Positions 49,491-58,116 of a stretch of DNA of 64,000 nucleotides are shown here, one piece after another. Both the position numbers and the translations under genes were made by a program. The notes beneath the pieces are model-generated. The model had not been told where the DNA came from, did no database searches, and was given only the letters and a program-made list of their open reading frames with translations. This stretch comes from Ruminococcus flavefaciens AE3010 (GTDB lineage Bacteria; Bacillota; Clostridia; Oscillospirales; Ruminococcaceae): contig NZ_JAGT01000001.1 in the NCBI RefSeq assembly GCF_000526795.1, positions 829,001 through 893,000 on the forward strand. Direction: 5' to 3'. Position 1 is the stretch's first letter. Every line of letters starts with the position of its first letter.

Positions 49491-50243
49491 TTAAATTTTC
49501 ACATTGGGATTAGTGTATTGTCCGTGTTTTTTTGTAGCGCCGTTCCAGAACTGGATAGCAAACTTAGGACATTGGTGGATACATCTGAAACACAGGGCGC
49601 ATCTGTCCCTGACCCATACAGGCTTGCCGTCTCTTATCCTGATAGCCTTTACGGGACATTTTTCCGCGCACAGACCGCAGCCGATACAGCTGTCCTCAAC
49701 AGTCAGGTTCTTTGTGCTTCTCACCTTGGCAAAAACCTTGTCCGTATAAGGATATATAATGTATGGAGTTTTCAGCGCCATGTAGTTGCCCTTTTTCCTG
49801 TGCAGTATCTTTGCAATAGTCCTGTCGATATTTACCTCAGCCTTTTGATTCTGCTTTGCCACCTTTGCAGGGTCTGACAGGTCAAAGGTAACAGTCCAGT
49901 TGTCGGGCATTTTTATGCTGTAAGCCGCACTCAGCCTTATCCCCTTTTCTTTCAGCAGCTGCCGTGTCTCCTCGCCGCTGCATCCCGGAGTTGTTCCGTA
50001 GGTTGAAGCAACAAAGACATAATGCCTGCCGCTTCTCTTTAAGCTGAGCTTTTTCAGAAAGGCTCTCACAGGAATTGGCAGCGCCCACCAGTGAGTAGGC
50101 GTAACTATGCCGAAGCACTCGTCCTCCTCAAGCGTGATGTCACAGCAGCCCTCCTCGATAGACATGGTCTTTTCTCCGAGAGCGTCAGCTATGCGCTGCG
50201 CCGCATACTTGCTGTTTCCTGTTGCCGAAAAATAAACGATCAT
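49491..50243 (-). CDS. EFR1-type flavodoxin plus 2x[4Fe-4S] ferredoxin fusion
   Basis: A 250-residue cytoplasmic electron carrier. An N-terminal flavodoxin-like half begins with the FMN loop IVYFSATGNSKYAA, and the C-terminal part has two cluster motifs, CIGCGLCAEKCP and CALCFRCIHQCP. This is the EFR1 family, common in Clostridia. The partner is unknown, but the gene follows a flavin reductase-rubredoxin-rubrerythrin gene by 32 bp, suggesting it supplies electrons for peroxide or oxygen removal. Confidence 0.9.
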   Translation of the reverse strand: MIVYFSATGNSKYAAQRIADALGEKTMSIEEGCCDITLEEDECFGIVTPTHWWALPIPVRAFLKKLSLKRSGRHYVFVASTYGTTPGCSGEETRQLLKEKGIRLSAAYSIKMPDNWTVTFDLSDPAKVAKQNQKAEVNIDRTIAKILHRKKGNYMALKTPYIIYPYTDKVFAKVRSTKNLTVEDSCIGCGLCAEKCPVKAIRIRDGKPVWVRDRCALCFRCIHQCPKFAIQFWNGATKKHGQYTNPNVKI

Positions 50244-50275
50244 ATGTACATCCCCTTACATATTATTATGTCACA

Positions 50276-51607
50276 TCAATAGTTTTCCCTGCGCACCTCA
50301 AAATAGCTCTGCGGGTGGAAGCATACGGGACATACCTCGGGAGCCTCAGTGCCTATTACTATATGTCCGCAGTTTCGGCACTCCCACATGGTAACGCCGC
50401 TCTTTTTGAACACTTCCATAGCCTCAACGTTATGGAGCAGAGCGCGGTAACGCTCCTCATGATGCTTCTCGATAGCTCCTACGCCGCGGAACTGCTCCGC
50501 AAGGTCGTGGAAGCCCTCTTCGTCGGCTTCCTTAGCCATTCTTTCATACATGTCAGTCCACTCGAAGTTCTCGCCCTCGGCTGCATGGAGCAGATTCTCG
50601 GCAGTATCACCTATTCCGCCAAGCGCCTTGAACCACAGCTTTGCATGTTCCTTTTCGTTTTCGGCAGTTTGCAGGAACAGTGCAGCTATCTGCTCGTAAC
50701 CGTTCTTCTTTGCAACGGAAGCATAGTATGTGTACTTGTTTCGCGCCTGCGATTCGCCTGCAAATGCTTCAAGAAGATTCTTCTCGGTCTTTGTGCCTGC
50801 ATATTTGTTGCCGCCGCTGCTCTTGGCTGGTGCGGAGCTTATAAGCTCAAACTGGTCTGCACCAACTCCGCAGAGAGGACATTCAAAGTCCGCAGGGAGC
50901 TCGTCGCCGATGTACTCATAGCCGCAGACTGTACATCTCCATATAGTCTCGCCGCTGTCTGTCTTGCCAACGGGTACGGCGTCATTCTTGGTAACCTTTT
51001 CAAAATCTGCCTTGCCGTGCTTGCATATAGGACAGACAAAGTCGTCGGGCAGCTCCTCGCCAACGTACTCATAGCCGCAGATAACACATCTCCATATGGT
51101 CTGACCGTCGGGAGTCTTTCCAACTGCTTCGGGCTTTGGCTTGATATTGCTCTGGTAGTATTCATAGGTTGCGGAAGGAGTATCGCTGAGGACTTCCATA
51201 TCCGTAACATCGGCTATGAACATTGTATGTGAGCCAAGGTCGATGCTGTGCCATACAGAGCATGATATAAAAGCATTAGTGCCCTTTGTTATGATAAGAG
51301 TGCCGTTTTCAGCACGTTTGCAGTCGGTGAAGTCCGCAAACTTGTCCACGTCGCGTCCCGACTGAAATCCGAAATGCTTGAAAAGCGAAAAGTCAGCATC
51401 GGTACCTATTACGGAAGCCGTGAATTTTCCTGTGTCCATTATCATATCGTGAGTATAGTTGGTCTTTGCAACAGTAAGGCTCACTCTGTTGGGAGATGAA
51501 GTCACCTGCGCAAGGGTATTTGTGATACAGCCGTTATCCTTGCCGTCACGATTGGCTGTAACGACGAATAGTCCGTAGCTTATTTTGTACATTGCTTTCT
51601 TGTCCAT
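50276..51607 (-). CDS. Flavin reductase - rubredoxin x2 - rubrerythrin fusion
   Basis: A 443-residue soluble redox protein. ATG 51607 follows GGAGGT. Order: FMN-binding split-barrel flavin reductase (about 1-155, [19 protein letters not shown]), rubredoxin 1 (CVICGYEY...CPICKHG, about 168-205), rubredoxin 2 (CTVCGYEY...CPLCGVG, about 220-255), rubrerythrin four-helix domain (about 270-405; [36 protein letters not shown]-like [10 protein letters not shown]) and a C-terminal rubredoxin (CRNCGHI...CPVCFHP). All the diiron Glu/His ligands seem present. It could take electrons from NAD(P)H or a ferredoxin through FMN and three FeS4 sites to the diiron site and reduce hydrogen peroxide. The EFR1 gene follows. 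Such fusions are known in some anaerobes. Confidence 0.92.
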   Translation of the reverse strand: MDKKAMYKISYGLFVVTANRDGKDNGCITNTLAQVTSSPNRVSLTVAKTNYTHDMIMDTGKFTASVIGTDADFSLFKHFGFQSGRDVDKFADFTDCKRAENGTLIITKGTNAFISCSVWHSIDLGSHTMFIADVTDMEVLSDTPSATYEYYQSNIKPKPEAVGKTPDGQTIWRCVICGYEYVGEELPDDFVCPICKHGKADFEKVTKNDAVPVGKTDSGETIWRCTVCGYEYIGDELPADFECPLCGVGADQFELISSAPAKSSGGNKYAGTKTEKNLLEAFAGESQARNKYTYYASVAKKNGYEQIAALFLQTAENEKEHAKLWFKALGGIGDTAENLLHAAEGENFEWTDMYERMAKEADEEGFHDLAEQFRGVGAIEKHHEERYRALLHNVEAMEVFKKSGVTMWECRNCGHIVIGTEAPEVCPVCFHPQSYFEVRRENY

Positions 51608-51669
51608 AGTAGATACCTCCAATTATATAAAAGTATATTTGCTGAGTAACCGCAGCATTTCATACTATA

Positions 51670-51698
51670 ATTTTACCAAAACTTTTCTTGCATATCAA
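51670..51698 (-). promoter_or_regulatory. Promoter of the rubrerythrin-EFR1 operon
   Basis: Minus-strand -35 TTGATA (51693-51698), 17-bp spacer, -10 TAAAAT (51670-51675) with a TGG extension. No PerR box was recognised by eye. Confidence 0.6.
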
Positions 51699-51769
51699 GT
51701 ATATTTTGTAAACATTCATTCATTATCCCGAACTCCTGAAAATATTCTCCCGAAATCGGCTCCAAAAGC

Positions 51770-51798
51770 TTGCATTCAGCATTAAAGTGTGCTATAAT
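51770..51798 (+). promoter_or_regulatory. Promoter of the thi operon
   Basis: -35 TTGCAT (51770-51775), 17-bp spacer, -10 TATAAT (51793-51798) with a TGC extension, just upstream of the TPP riboswitch. Confidence 0.75.
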
Positions 51799-51808
51799 AT
51801 GACACGAA

Positions 51809-51893
51809 AAAGGGAGCTTGTGTAACAGGCTGAGAGGGAGTTCATAACTCCGACCTTACCTGATTTGGATAATGCCAACGTAGGGAAATACTT
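51809..51893 (+). promoter_or_regulatory. TPP (thiamine pyrophosphate) riboswitch aptamer
   Basis: The conserved THI-element core is clear: GGGAGC...CAGGCTGAGAGGG, ACCTTACCTGATTTGG, and AATGCCAACGTAGGGAA. It senses TPP and controls the following thiD-cytX-thiC operon. A hairpin with T run at 51903-51932 is the expected expression platform. Confidence 0.95.
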
Positions 51894-51902
51894 ATGTAAG
51901 AT

Positions 51903-51935
51903 AGGTGTGTCTCTCTGCGGGCACACCTTTTTATT
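51903..51935 (+). terminator. Riboswitch-controlled terminator
   Basis: AGGTGTG / CACACCT stem followed by TTTTTATTTT, about 10 bases after the aptamer. TPP binding would favour it and stop transcription before thiD. Confidence 0.8.
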
Positions 51936-51950
51936 TTCAAGCTCCGCTTG

Positions 51951-52142
51951 AAAAGTTGAGAGTTTTCTTGAGGAACGCCGAGGGCGGCGTTCCCTACAAT
52001 GTGTCATTTGGAGTTTATGCGTAATTCGCGGACTGCCAAAGGCAGCCCCTACAATTTGACTTTCAACTCTCAATTCTCAACTCTCAACTTCGCAAAGCTT
52101 CGCTTTGCAAAGCGGGACATCGGGGGCACCACCTTGTCTCGC
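51951..52142. repeat. Palindrome-rich insert in the thi leader
   Basis: Between the attenuator and thiD lie AAAAGTTGAGAGTT (51951-51964) and AACTCTCAACTT (52079-52090) as outer inverted repeats, with tandem CAACTCT-like heptamers at the right end. Inside are two palindromes of the CCCTACA family: GGAACGCCG/CGGCGTTCC (51972-51993) and GGACTGCC/GGCAGCCC (52030-52047). A further hairpin GCGGGACA/TGTCTCGC (52112-52142) follows. The whole looks like an inserted mobile or repeat element inside the mRNA leader. Confidence 0.6.
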
Positions 52143-52198
52143 TATACAAAATTAATGCTGGGGCATAAGCCCGAAACCACTGCAAAGGAGAAATGAAC

Positions 52199-53005
52199 AT
52201 GAGAACAGCATTAACGATCGCAGGAAGCGACTCCTGCGGAGGCGCCGGCATTCAGGCGGACATGAAGACCATGACCATGAATGGTGTTTTCGCTATGAGC
52301 GCGATAACCGCTCTCACCGCACAGAACACGACCGGCGTAACAGGTATTATGGAGGTAACGCCTGAATTCTTAGCCATGCAGCTTGACGCTGTGTTTGCGG
52401 ACATTCGTCCCGACGCAGTAAAGACAGGCATGGTATCCTCTGACAAGCTTATAAAAACTATCGCTGCAAAGCTCCGCGAATACAAGGCGGAGAACATCGT
52501 TGTGGACCCCGTTATGGTGGCTACAAGCGGCGCAAAGCTCATTGCCGACGAGGCCGTGGAAACTCTAAAAGCCGAGCTCCTTCTCATTGCGACTGTCGTA
52601 ACCCCCAATATCCCCGAGGCTGAGATACTTGCGGATATGAAGATAACCTCACAGGACGACATGGTAAAGGCTGCTCAGATCATCGGCGAGAAATACAGCT
52701 GCGCCGTGCTCTGCAAGGGCGGTCACAGCCTCAGTGACGCTAACGACCTGCTCTGGAACAGCGGCAGCAAAAAATGGTTCAACGGCAAGCGCATAGATAA
52801 CCCAAATACCCACGGTACGGGCTGTACCCTGTCAAGCGCTATCGCTTCCAATCTTGCAAAGGGCTTCACTCTTGAGAAGTCCGTGGAACGCGCAAAGGAC
52901 TACATCTCGGGGGCTCTCGCAGCAATGCTTGACCTCGGTAAGGGCAGCGGTCCAATGAATCACGCCTTCGCTCTCTCGGGAGAGTTCGCAAAGGAGGCGG
53001 AATAA
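52199..53005 (+). CDS. thiD: Hydroxymethylpyrimidine/phosphomethylpyrimidine kinase
   Basis: A 268-residue kinase of the ribokinase family. It has the ThiD pattern TIAGSDSCGGAGIQADMKTM (about 5-24), VTPNIPEAEIL and NTHGTGCTLSSAIASNLA with the GTGC anion hole and catalytic Asp region. It phosphorylates HMP and HMP-P to HMP-PP in thiamine synthesis. I chose ATG 52199, eight bases after AAAGGAG; the ATG two codons earlier is too close. It is first in the TPP-controlled operon. Confidence 0.94.
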   Translation: MRTALTIAGSDSCGGAGIQADMKTMTMNGVFAMSAITALTAQNTTGVTGIMEVTPEFLAMQLDAVFADIRPDAVKTGMVSSDKLIKTIAAKLREYKAENIVVDPVMVATSGAKLIADEAVETLKAELLLIATVVTPNIPEAEILADMKITSQDDMVKAAQIIGEKYSCAVLCKGGHSLSDANDLLWNSGSKKWFNGKRIDNPNTHGTGCTLSSAIASNLAKGFTLEKSVERAKDYISGALAAMLDLGKGSGPMNHAFALSGEFAKEAE

Positions 53006-54198
53006 TGGAACAGAAACGCACTTCCGTTTATGAAAACGGACTTATCTGGTTCGGCGCAGGTGTTTCCATTGCCGAGATAATCACAGGTACTTATTTCGCA
53101 CCTCTCGGCTTCGGCAAGGGACTTCTCGCTGTTATAACCGGTCACATCATCGGCTGCGCTATGCTTTTCCTTGCAGGTCTTATCGGTGGAAAAGCCCGCA
53201 GAAGTGCTATGGAGACCGTTAAAATGAGCTTCGGCAGCAAGGGCGGTATCTTCTTCTCTATACTCAACGTGCTTCAGCTCGTTGGCTGGACTGCTATCAT
53301 GATATACGACGGTGCACTTGCCGCAAACGGCATTTTCGGCGCAGGAAAATGGGTGTGGAGCCTTGTTATAGGCGGACTCATCATACTCTGGATACTCATC
53401 GGTATCAAGAACCTCGGAAAAATAAACACTGTTGCAATGGCTGCACTTTTCATACTAACCCTCATTCTCTGTAAGGTCATCTTCTTTGACGGCAGCGAGC
53501 TCCCCATATCCGAGGAGAGCATGAGCTTCGGCGCAGCTGTTGAGCTTTCCGTAGCAATGCCGCTTTCATGGCTGCCCCTTATCAGCGACTACACAAGAGA
53601 AGCCGAAAAGCCTGTGGCTGCTACAGCTGTCAGCGCTTTAGTCTACGGTATCATAAGCTGCTGGATGTATGCCATCGGCATGGGTGCGGCTATATTCACT
53701 GCCGAATCCGACATCGCTCAGATAATGGTTAAGGCAGGTCTCGGCATTGCAGGACTTCTTATCGTTGTATTCTCAACTGTTACAACTACATTCCTTGACG
53801 CATACTCTGCAGGTATCTCGGGCGAATCCATATTTGCCAAGCTCAAGGGCAAATGGGTGGCTGTTGCGGCTGCCGTTATAGGTACTGCCGGAGCCATACT
53901 CTTCCCCATGGACGACATCACAAACTTCCTCTATCTTATCGGCTCGGTATTTGCTCCCATGATAGCTGTTCAGATAGCGGACTACTTCATACTCAAAAAG
54001 GACAGCTCCGACAAGAGCTTTGACGTAATAAGCTGTATCGTATGGGTACTGGGCTTTGCGCTGTACAGATTCCTTATGACAAAGGATATCCCCGTGGGAA
54101 ATACTCTCCCCGATATGGCTGTAACTATTGTATTATGCGTTGCTGCAAAGAAGATATTTGCAGGCAATACAAAATCACTGAAAGCAAAAACAGAATAA
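53005..54198 (+). CDS. cytX: CytX-type hydroxymethylpyrimidine permease
   Basis: A 397-residue NCS1-family transporter with about 11-12 membrane helices. FGAGVSIAEIITGTYFAPLG near the start and MPLSWLPLISDYTREAEKP in the middle match CytX, the putative HMP/thiamine precursor carrier found in TPP-riboswitch operons. Its ATG overlaps the thiD stop (TAATG), and thiC follows by 21 bp. The context makes HMP the most likely substrate. Confidence 0.9.
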   Translation: MEQKRTSVYENGLIWFGAGVSIAEIITGTYFAPLGFGKGLLAVITGHIIGCAMLFLAGLIGGKARRSAMETVKMSFGSKGGIFFSILNVLQLVGWTAIMIYDGALAANGIFGAGKWVWSLVIGGLIILWILIGIKNLGKINTVAMAALFILTLILCKVIFFDGSELPISEESMSFGAAVELSVAMPLSWLPLISDYTREAEKPVAATAVSALVYGIISCWMYAIGMGAAIFTAESDIAQIMVKAGLGIAGLLIVVFSTVTTTFLDAYSAGISGESIFAKLKGKWVAVAAAVIGTAGAILFPMDDITNFLYLIGSVFAPMIAVQIADYFILKKDSSDKSFDVISCIVWVLGFALYRFLMTKDIPVGNTLPDMAVTIVLCVAAKKIFAGNTKSLKAKTE

Positions 54199-54219
54199 CT
54201 ACTTAACAGGAGAAATATA

Positions 54220-55533
54220 ATGAGAAATTATCATACACAGATGGAAGCGGCTAAAAAGGGCATAATCACTCCCGAAATGGAAATTGTCGCTAAGAAGGAA
54301 TATATCGGCGCTGAGGAGCTTCGCGCTCTGGTTGCAAAGGGAGAGGTTTGTATCCCCTGCAATATCAATCACAAATCCATATCCCCCGAGGGTATCGGTA
54401 CCAAAATGCGCACAAAGATAAACGTGAACCTGGGTATCTCAGGCGACGCAAAGAACTACGACGTGGAAATGGAAAAGGTAGATATGGCGCTGAAATTCGG
54501 TGCTGAGGCTATCATGGACCTGTCCAACTACGGCAAGACCAACACATTCCGCAAGGCTCTTATCGAGAAGTCCCCCGCTATGATAGGAACTGTTCCTATG
54601 TACGACGCTATCGGCTACCTTGAAAAGGACCTCCTTGAAATAACCGCTGAGGACTTCCTCAGAGTTGTCCGTGCTCACGCAGAGGAGGGCGTTGATTTCA
54701 TGACTATCCACGCAGGCATCAACCGCCGTGCTGTTGAGGCTTTCCGCAGAGAGGGACGCAAAATGAACATCGTTTCACGCGGCGGCTCCCTGCTCTTTGC
54801 ATGGATGATGATGACAGGCAACGAGAACCCATTCTACGAGCATTACGATGAGGTGCTGGACATTCTGCGCGAGTATGACTGCACCATCTCCCTCGGTGAC
54901 GCTCTCCGTCCCGGCTGTATCGACGACTCCACAGACGCAGGTCAGATCTCCGAGCTCATCGAGCTTGGCGCTCTCACCACAAGAGCATGGGAAAAGGACG
55001 TTCAGGTAATGGTAGAGGGTCCCGGACATATGGCTATGAACGAGATAGCTGCTAACATGAAGATACAGAAGCGTATCTGCCACAATGCTCCTTTCTACGT
55101 ACTCGGACCTCTTGTTACCGACATATTCCCCGGATACGACCATATCACATCTGCTATCGGCGGAGCTATAGCTGCTGCCAGCGGTGCAGACTTCCTCTGC
55201 TATGTTACCCCTGCGGAGCATCTCCGTCTTCCCGATACCAATGACGTTAAGGAGGGGATCATCGCAAGCCTTATCGCTGCTCATGCTGCTGATATCGCAA
55301 AGGGGATCCCCCACGCCACAGACCGCGACAACGCTATGGCTGAGGCACGTCACGAAGTTGACTGGGAGAAGATGTTCGAGATAGCTGTTGACGGCGAAAA
55401 AGCAAGGGCTTACTTCGAGAGCACTCCCCCCGCCGACAGACACACCTGCTCAATGTGCGGCAAGATGTGTGCTGTAAGAACTACAAACATGATACTCAAC
55501 GGCGAAAAGGTCGAATTCTGCACTGAGAAATAA
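54220..55533 (+). CDS. thiC: Phosphomethylpyrimidine synthase
   Basis: A 437-residue ThiC. Family blocks are visible: [24 protein letters not shown] start region, [47 protein letters not shown] and [12 protein letters not shown]. The C-terminal radical SAM cluster motif [11 protein letters not shown] (CxxCxxxxC) is intact. It rearranges 5-aminoimidazole ribotide into HMP-P with SAM and a [4Fe-4S] cluster. It lacks the extra N-terminal region of plant and proteobacterial ThiC, as usual in Clostridia. Confidence 0.96.
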   Translation: MRNYHTQMEAAKKGIITPEMEIVAKKEYIGAEELRALVAKGEVCIPCNINHKSISPEGIGTKMRTKINVNLGISGDAKNYDVEMEKVDMALKFGAEAIMDLSNYGKTNTFRKALIEKSPAMIGTVPMYDAIGYLEKDLLEITAEDFLRVVRAHAEEGVDFMTIHAGINRRAVEAFRREGRKMNIVSRGGSLLFAWMMMTGNENPFYEHYDEVLDILREYDCTISLGDALRPGCIDDSTDAGQISELIELGALTTRAWEKDVQVMVEGPGHMAMNEIAANMKIQKRICHNAPFYVLGPLVTDIFPGYDHITSAIGGAIAAASGADFLCYVTPAEHLRLPDTNDVKEGIIASLIAAHAADIAKGIPHATDRDNAMAEARHEVDWEKMFEIAVDGEKARAYFESTPPADRHTCSMCGKMCAVRTTNMILNGEKVEFCTEK

Positions 55534-55539
55534 TATATC

Positions 55540-55569
55540 AACGGACGGAGCTTATCCGTCCGTTTTTTT
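55540..55569 (+). terminator. Terminator of the thi operon
   Basis: AACGGACGGA / TCCGTCCGTT perfect stem with a 5-base loop and T7 run. Confidence 0.92.
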
Positions 55570-55842
55570 GCCACTACAAAACGTATCATGTTAATGCTAA
55601 TTTTAATGTAAGGCAGCCCTGCAGAGCTTTCATGTTATTTATTGCGTAAGGCATACACGGGCGGCGGAACGCCGCCCATACAATTATGAATCAAGCGGGC
55701 GAACACTGTTCGCCCCTACAAGCTAAGGGCTAACGGCTATTGGCTAAAGGCTGATTTTCGTACAGACGTACAAAATTAACTGTTCGTTTTTGTCAGACAT
55801 GCACTGTAATTGATTTTATATTGCAAAATTTCATTGTTTCAC

Positions 55843-55871
55843 TTGATTATTATTTTTATATATGGTATAAT
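55843..55871 (+). promoter_or_regulatory. Promoter of the flavoprotein-GtrA-membrane protein operon
   Basis: -35 TTGATT (55843-55848), 17-bp spacer, -10 TATAAT (55866-55871) with a TGG extension. It implies a leader of about 140 bases. Confidence 0.7.
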
Positions 55872-56019
55872 GTATTTTATAGTATGGCTATTTTTACTTA
55901 TTTGAGTAAAAAATAAAAATTTCTCGCTGATGTGAGAGATTTATTCACAGCATACGTCTAATTATTATAAAGCATTTTTCGGAGCTTTCCGCTCCGTGGA
56001 AGGGAAAAGGTAATACATC

Positions 56020-57579
56020 ATGAAAAAAGTCATTATCATCGGCGCAGGACCTGCAGGTCTTACTGCTGCATATGAGCTTCTCAGAGACGGCTCGGGCGAG
56101 TACGACGTCACCGTCCTCGAGGAAACTACCGCTATCGGCGGTATCTCCAAAACTGTAAACTACAAGGGCAACCGTATGGATATGGGCGGTCACCGCTTCT
56201 TCTCCAAGATACCCGAGGTAAATCAGTGGTGGAGCGAGATGCTCCCAATGCAGGGCTCGCCTTCATCGGACGACAAATATCTCAAGAGACATGTAAACGT
56301 TGAAGCAGGCGGCCCCGACCCTCAGAAGGAAAACCGCGTAATGCTCAAGAGACGCAGAGTTTCCCGTATCCTTTTCAACGATAAGTTCTACGATTACCCT
56401 GTATCACTGAAGCCCGAAACTATCAAGAACTTCGGTTTCCTTACAACTATGAAGGTAGGCTTCAGCTACCTGAAGGCTGCTATCCACAAGCGTCCCGAAA
56501 CTAATCTTGAAAACTTCTACATCAACTGCTTCGGTAAGGAGCTCTACTCAATGTTCTTCGAGTACTACACCGAGAACCTCTGGGGCAGACACCCCAGCGA
56601 GATCGACGCTTCATGGGGCGCTCAGCGTACAAAGGGTCTGTCTATCGTAGGCATCATCAAGGACTTCTTCGGAAAGCTCTTCAAGGTAAAGAACCGTAAG
56701 GTAAATACTTCCCTTATCGAGGAGTTCAAGTACCCTAAGCTTGGTCCCGGACAGCTCTGGGAGGTTACAGCCGATGAGGTACAGAAGCTTGGCGGTCACA
56801 TCATCATGGAGGCTGCTGTAAAGAAGCTCCACAAGAACTCAGACAATGTTCTCACAGGAGTTACTTATATCAAGGACGGTCAGGAGGTAGAGCTCAGCGG
56901 CGACTGCGTTATCTCCTCAATGCCTGTCAAGGATCTTGTTGCAGGCATGAACGACGTTCCCGAGGACGCTTCACGCATCGCAGCAGGTCTTCCCTACCGT
57001 GATTATATGACCCTCGGTGTTCTCGTTCCAAAGCTCAAGCTCAAGAACAAGACCACTATGAAGACCGTCGGCAATATCGTGCCTGACTGCTGGGTATACG
57101 TTCAGGACAGACGTGTTAAAATGGGTCGTTTCCAGATCTATAACAACTGGTCTCCTTACATGGTAAAGGATCTCGGTCATACCGTATGGCTAGGTCTTGA
57201 GTACTTCGTAACAGAGGGTGACAAGTTCTGGAACATGACTGAGGAACAGTTCTCAGACTTCTGCGTAAAGGAAATGGTAAAGCTTGGTCTTATCGACAGC
57301 GCAGACGAGGTAATCGATACCCACATGGAAAAGGTAAAGAAGGCTTATCCTGCTTACTTCGACACATACGAGGAAATGGACAAGCTCATCAGCTACCTTG
57401 ATACTATCCCCAACCTCTACTGTGTAGGACGTAACGGTCAGCACAGATACAACAACATCGACCACTCAATGGTTACTTCATTCGAGGCTGTAAAGGCTAT
57501 CAAGAGCGGCAGCTCCGACAAGTCTGCTATCTGGAACGTTAATACCGAAAAGGAATACCACGAGGAGAAGCAGAAGTAA
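56020..57579 (+). CDS. FAD-dependent amine oxidase/UDP-galactopyranose mutase-like protein
   Basis: A 519-residue flavoprotein. The N-terminal Rossmann loop is [18 protein letters not shown] (about 4-21), followed by the GG doublet region [43 protein letters not shown] near the end closes the FAD site, as in UDP-galactopyranose mutase and related NAD(P)/FAD oxidoreductases. It is longer than UGM (about 370-400). The tight operon with GtrA and a large membrane protein points to cell-surface or lipid-linked sugar chemistry; the reaction itself is not established. Confidence 0.85.
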   Translation: MKKVIIIGAGPAGLTAAYELLRDGSGEYDVTVLEETTAIGGISKTVNYKGNRMDMGGHRFFSKIPEVNQWWSEMLPMQGSPSSDDKYLKRHVNVEAGGPDPQKENRVMLKRRRVSRILFNDKFYDYPVSLKPETIKNFGFLTTMKVGFSYLKAAIHKRPETNLENFYINCFGKELYSMFFEYYTENLWGRHPSEIDASWGAQRTKGLSIVGIIKDFFGKLFKVKNRKVNTSLIEEFKYPKLGPGQLWEVTADEVQKLGGHIIMEAAVKKLHKNSDNVLTGVTYIKDGQEVELSGDCVISSMPVKDLVAGMNDVPEDASRIAAGLPYRDYMTLGVLVPKLKLKNKTTMKTVGNIVPDCWVYVQDRRVKMGRFQIYNNWSPYMVKDLGHTVWLGLEYFVTEGDKFWNMTEEQFSDFCVKEMVKLGLIDSADEVIDTHMEKVKKAYPAYFDTYEEMDKLISYLDTIPNLYCVGRNGQHRYNNIDHSMVTSFEAVKAIKSGSSDKSAIWNVNTEKEYHEEKQK

Positions 57580-58055
57580 TGGACGAGATTAAGCAGATAT
57601 TCCGCGACAAGCAGTTCAAGAAGCTGTTTGTGGGTGATACTGATAATACGCTGATACAGTTCTTCCGCTATCTTTTCGTCGGCGGACTTGCCACTGTTGT
57701 TGACTGGGGACTCTCATTCGTACTCTTTAAGTTCGTTTTCGGTGAGAGATTTGCTGTTGCAGCCAATTCCCTCTCATTCGTCGCAGGTCTCGTTGTCAAC
57801 TACCTCATAAGCACATTCTGGATATTCAAGACCTCAAATGTCAAGAATAAACTGGTGGAATTCCTCGGCTTCGCTGCTATCGGCGTTGTGGGACTTCTTC
57901 TCACCATGGTGATAACATGGGGCTTCAAGGTATGGCTTGAGGACAAGACAAGCGCTTATCAGATGATCGCAAAGATAGTTTCAACTGCGGTATCATTCCT
58001 CTGGAATTTCTTCGCAAGAAAGATTCTCCTTTACACAAAAAAGGAAGAAAAATAA
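57579..58055 (+). CDS. GtrA family membrane protein
   Basis: A 158-residue protein with four membrane helices in the GtrA pattern: FFRYLFVGGLATVVDWGLSF (about 27-46), AANSLSFVAGLVVNYLIS, and a C-terminal TAVSFLWNFFARKILLY. GtrA proteins help move lipid-linked sugars across the membrane or act with glycosyltransferases. Its ATG shares one base with the stop codon of the preceding flavoprotein gene (TAATG). Confidence 0.93.
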   Translation: MDEIKQIFRDKQFKKLFVGDTDNTLIQFFRYLFVGGLATVVDWGLSFVLFKFVFGERFAVAANSLSFVAGLVVNYLISTFWIFKTSNVKNKLVEFLGFAAIGVVGLLLTMVITWGFKVWLEDKTSAYQMIAKIVSTAVSFLWNFFARKILLYTKKEEK

Positions 58056-58060
58056 AATTT

Positions 58061-58083
58061 AAGGGCGGATAATATCCGCCCTT
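58061..58083. repeat. Palindrome between gtrA and the membrane protein gene
   Basis: AAGGGCGGAT / ATCCGCCCTT perfect 10-bp arms, same core as the GCGGAT/ATCCGC element at 12088-12102. No T run follows, so it is more likely a repeat or mRNA-processing hairpin than a terminator. Confidence 0.65.
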
Positions 58084-58116
58084 ATAATTCTAAGCTACTT
58101 AAAGGAGCTGAAAACA

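Larger units (their letters stand above)
55534..56019. repeat. Spacer with thiC terminator, two palindromes and a promoter
   Basis: The terminator (55540-55569) comes first. Two palindromes follow: GGGCGGCG/CGCCGCCC (55659-55677) and GGGCGAAC/GTTCGCCC with CCTACA (55697-55720). Then come imperfect GGCTAA-like repeats (55722-55755). The operon promoter is at 55843-55871. The leader (about 55878-56019) contains small hairpins (TCTC/GAGA and GGAGC/GCTCC). Confidence 0.6.
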
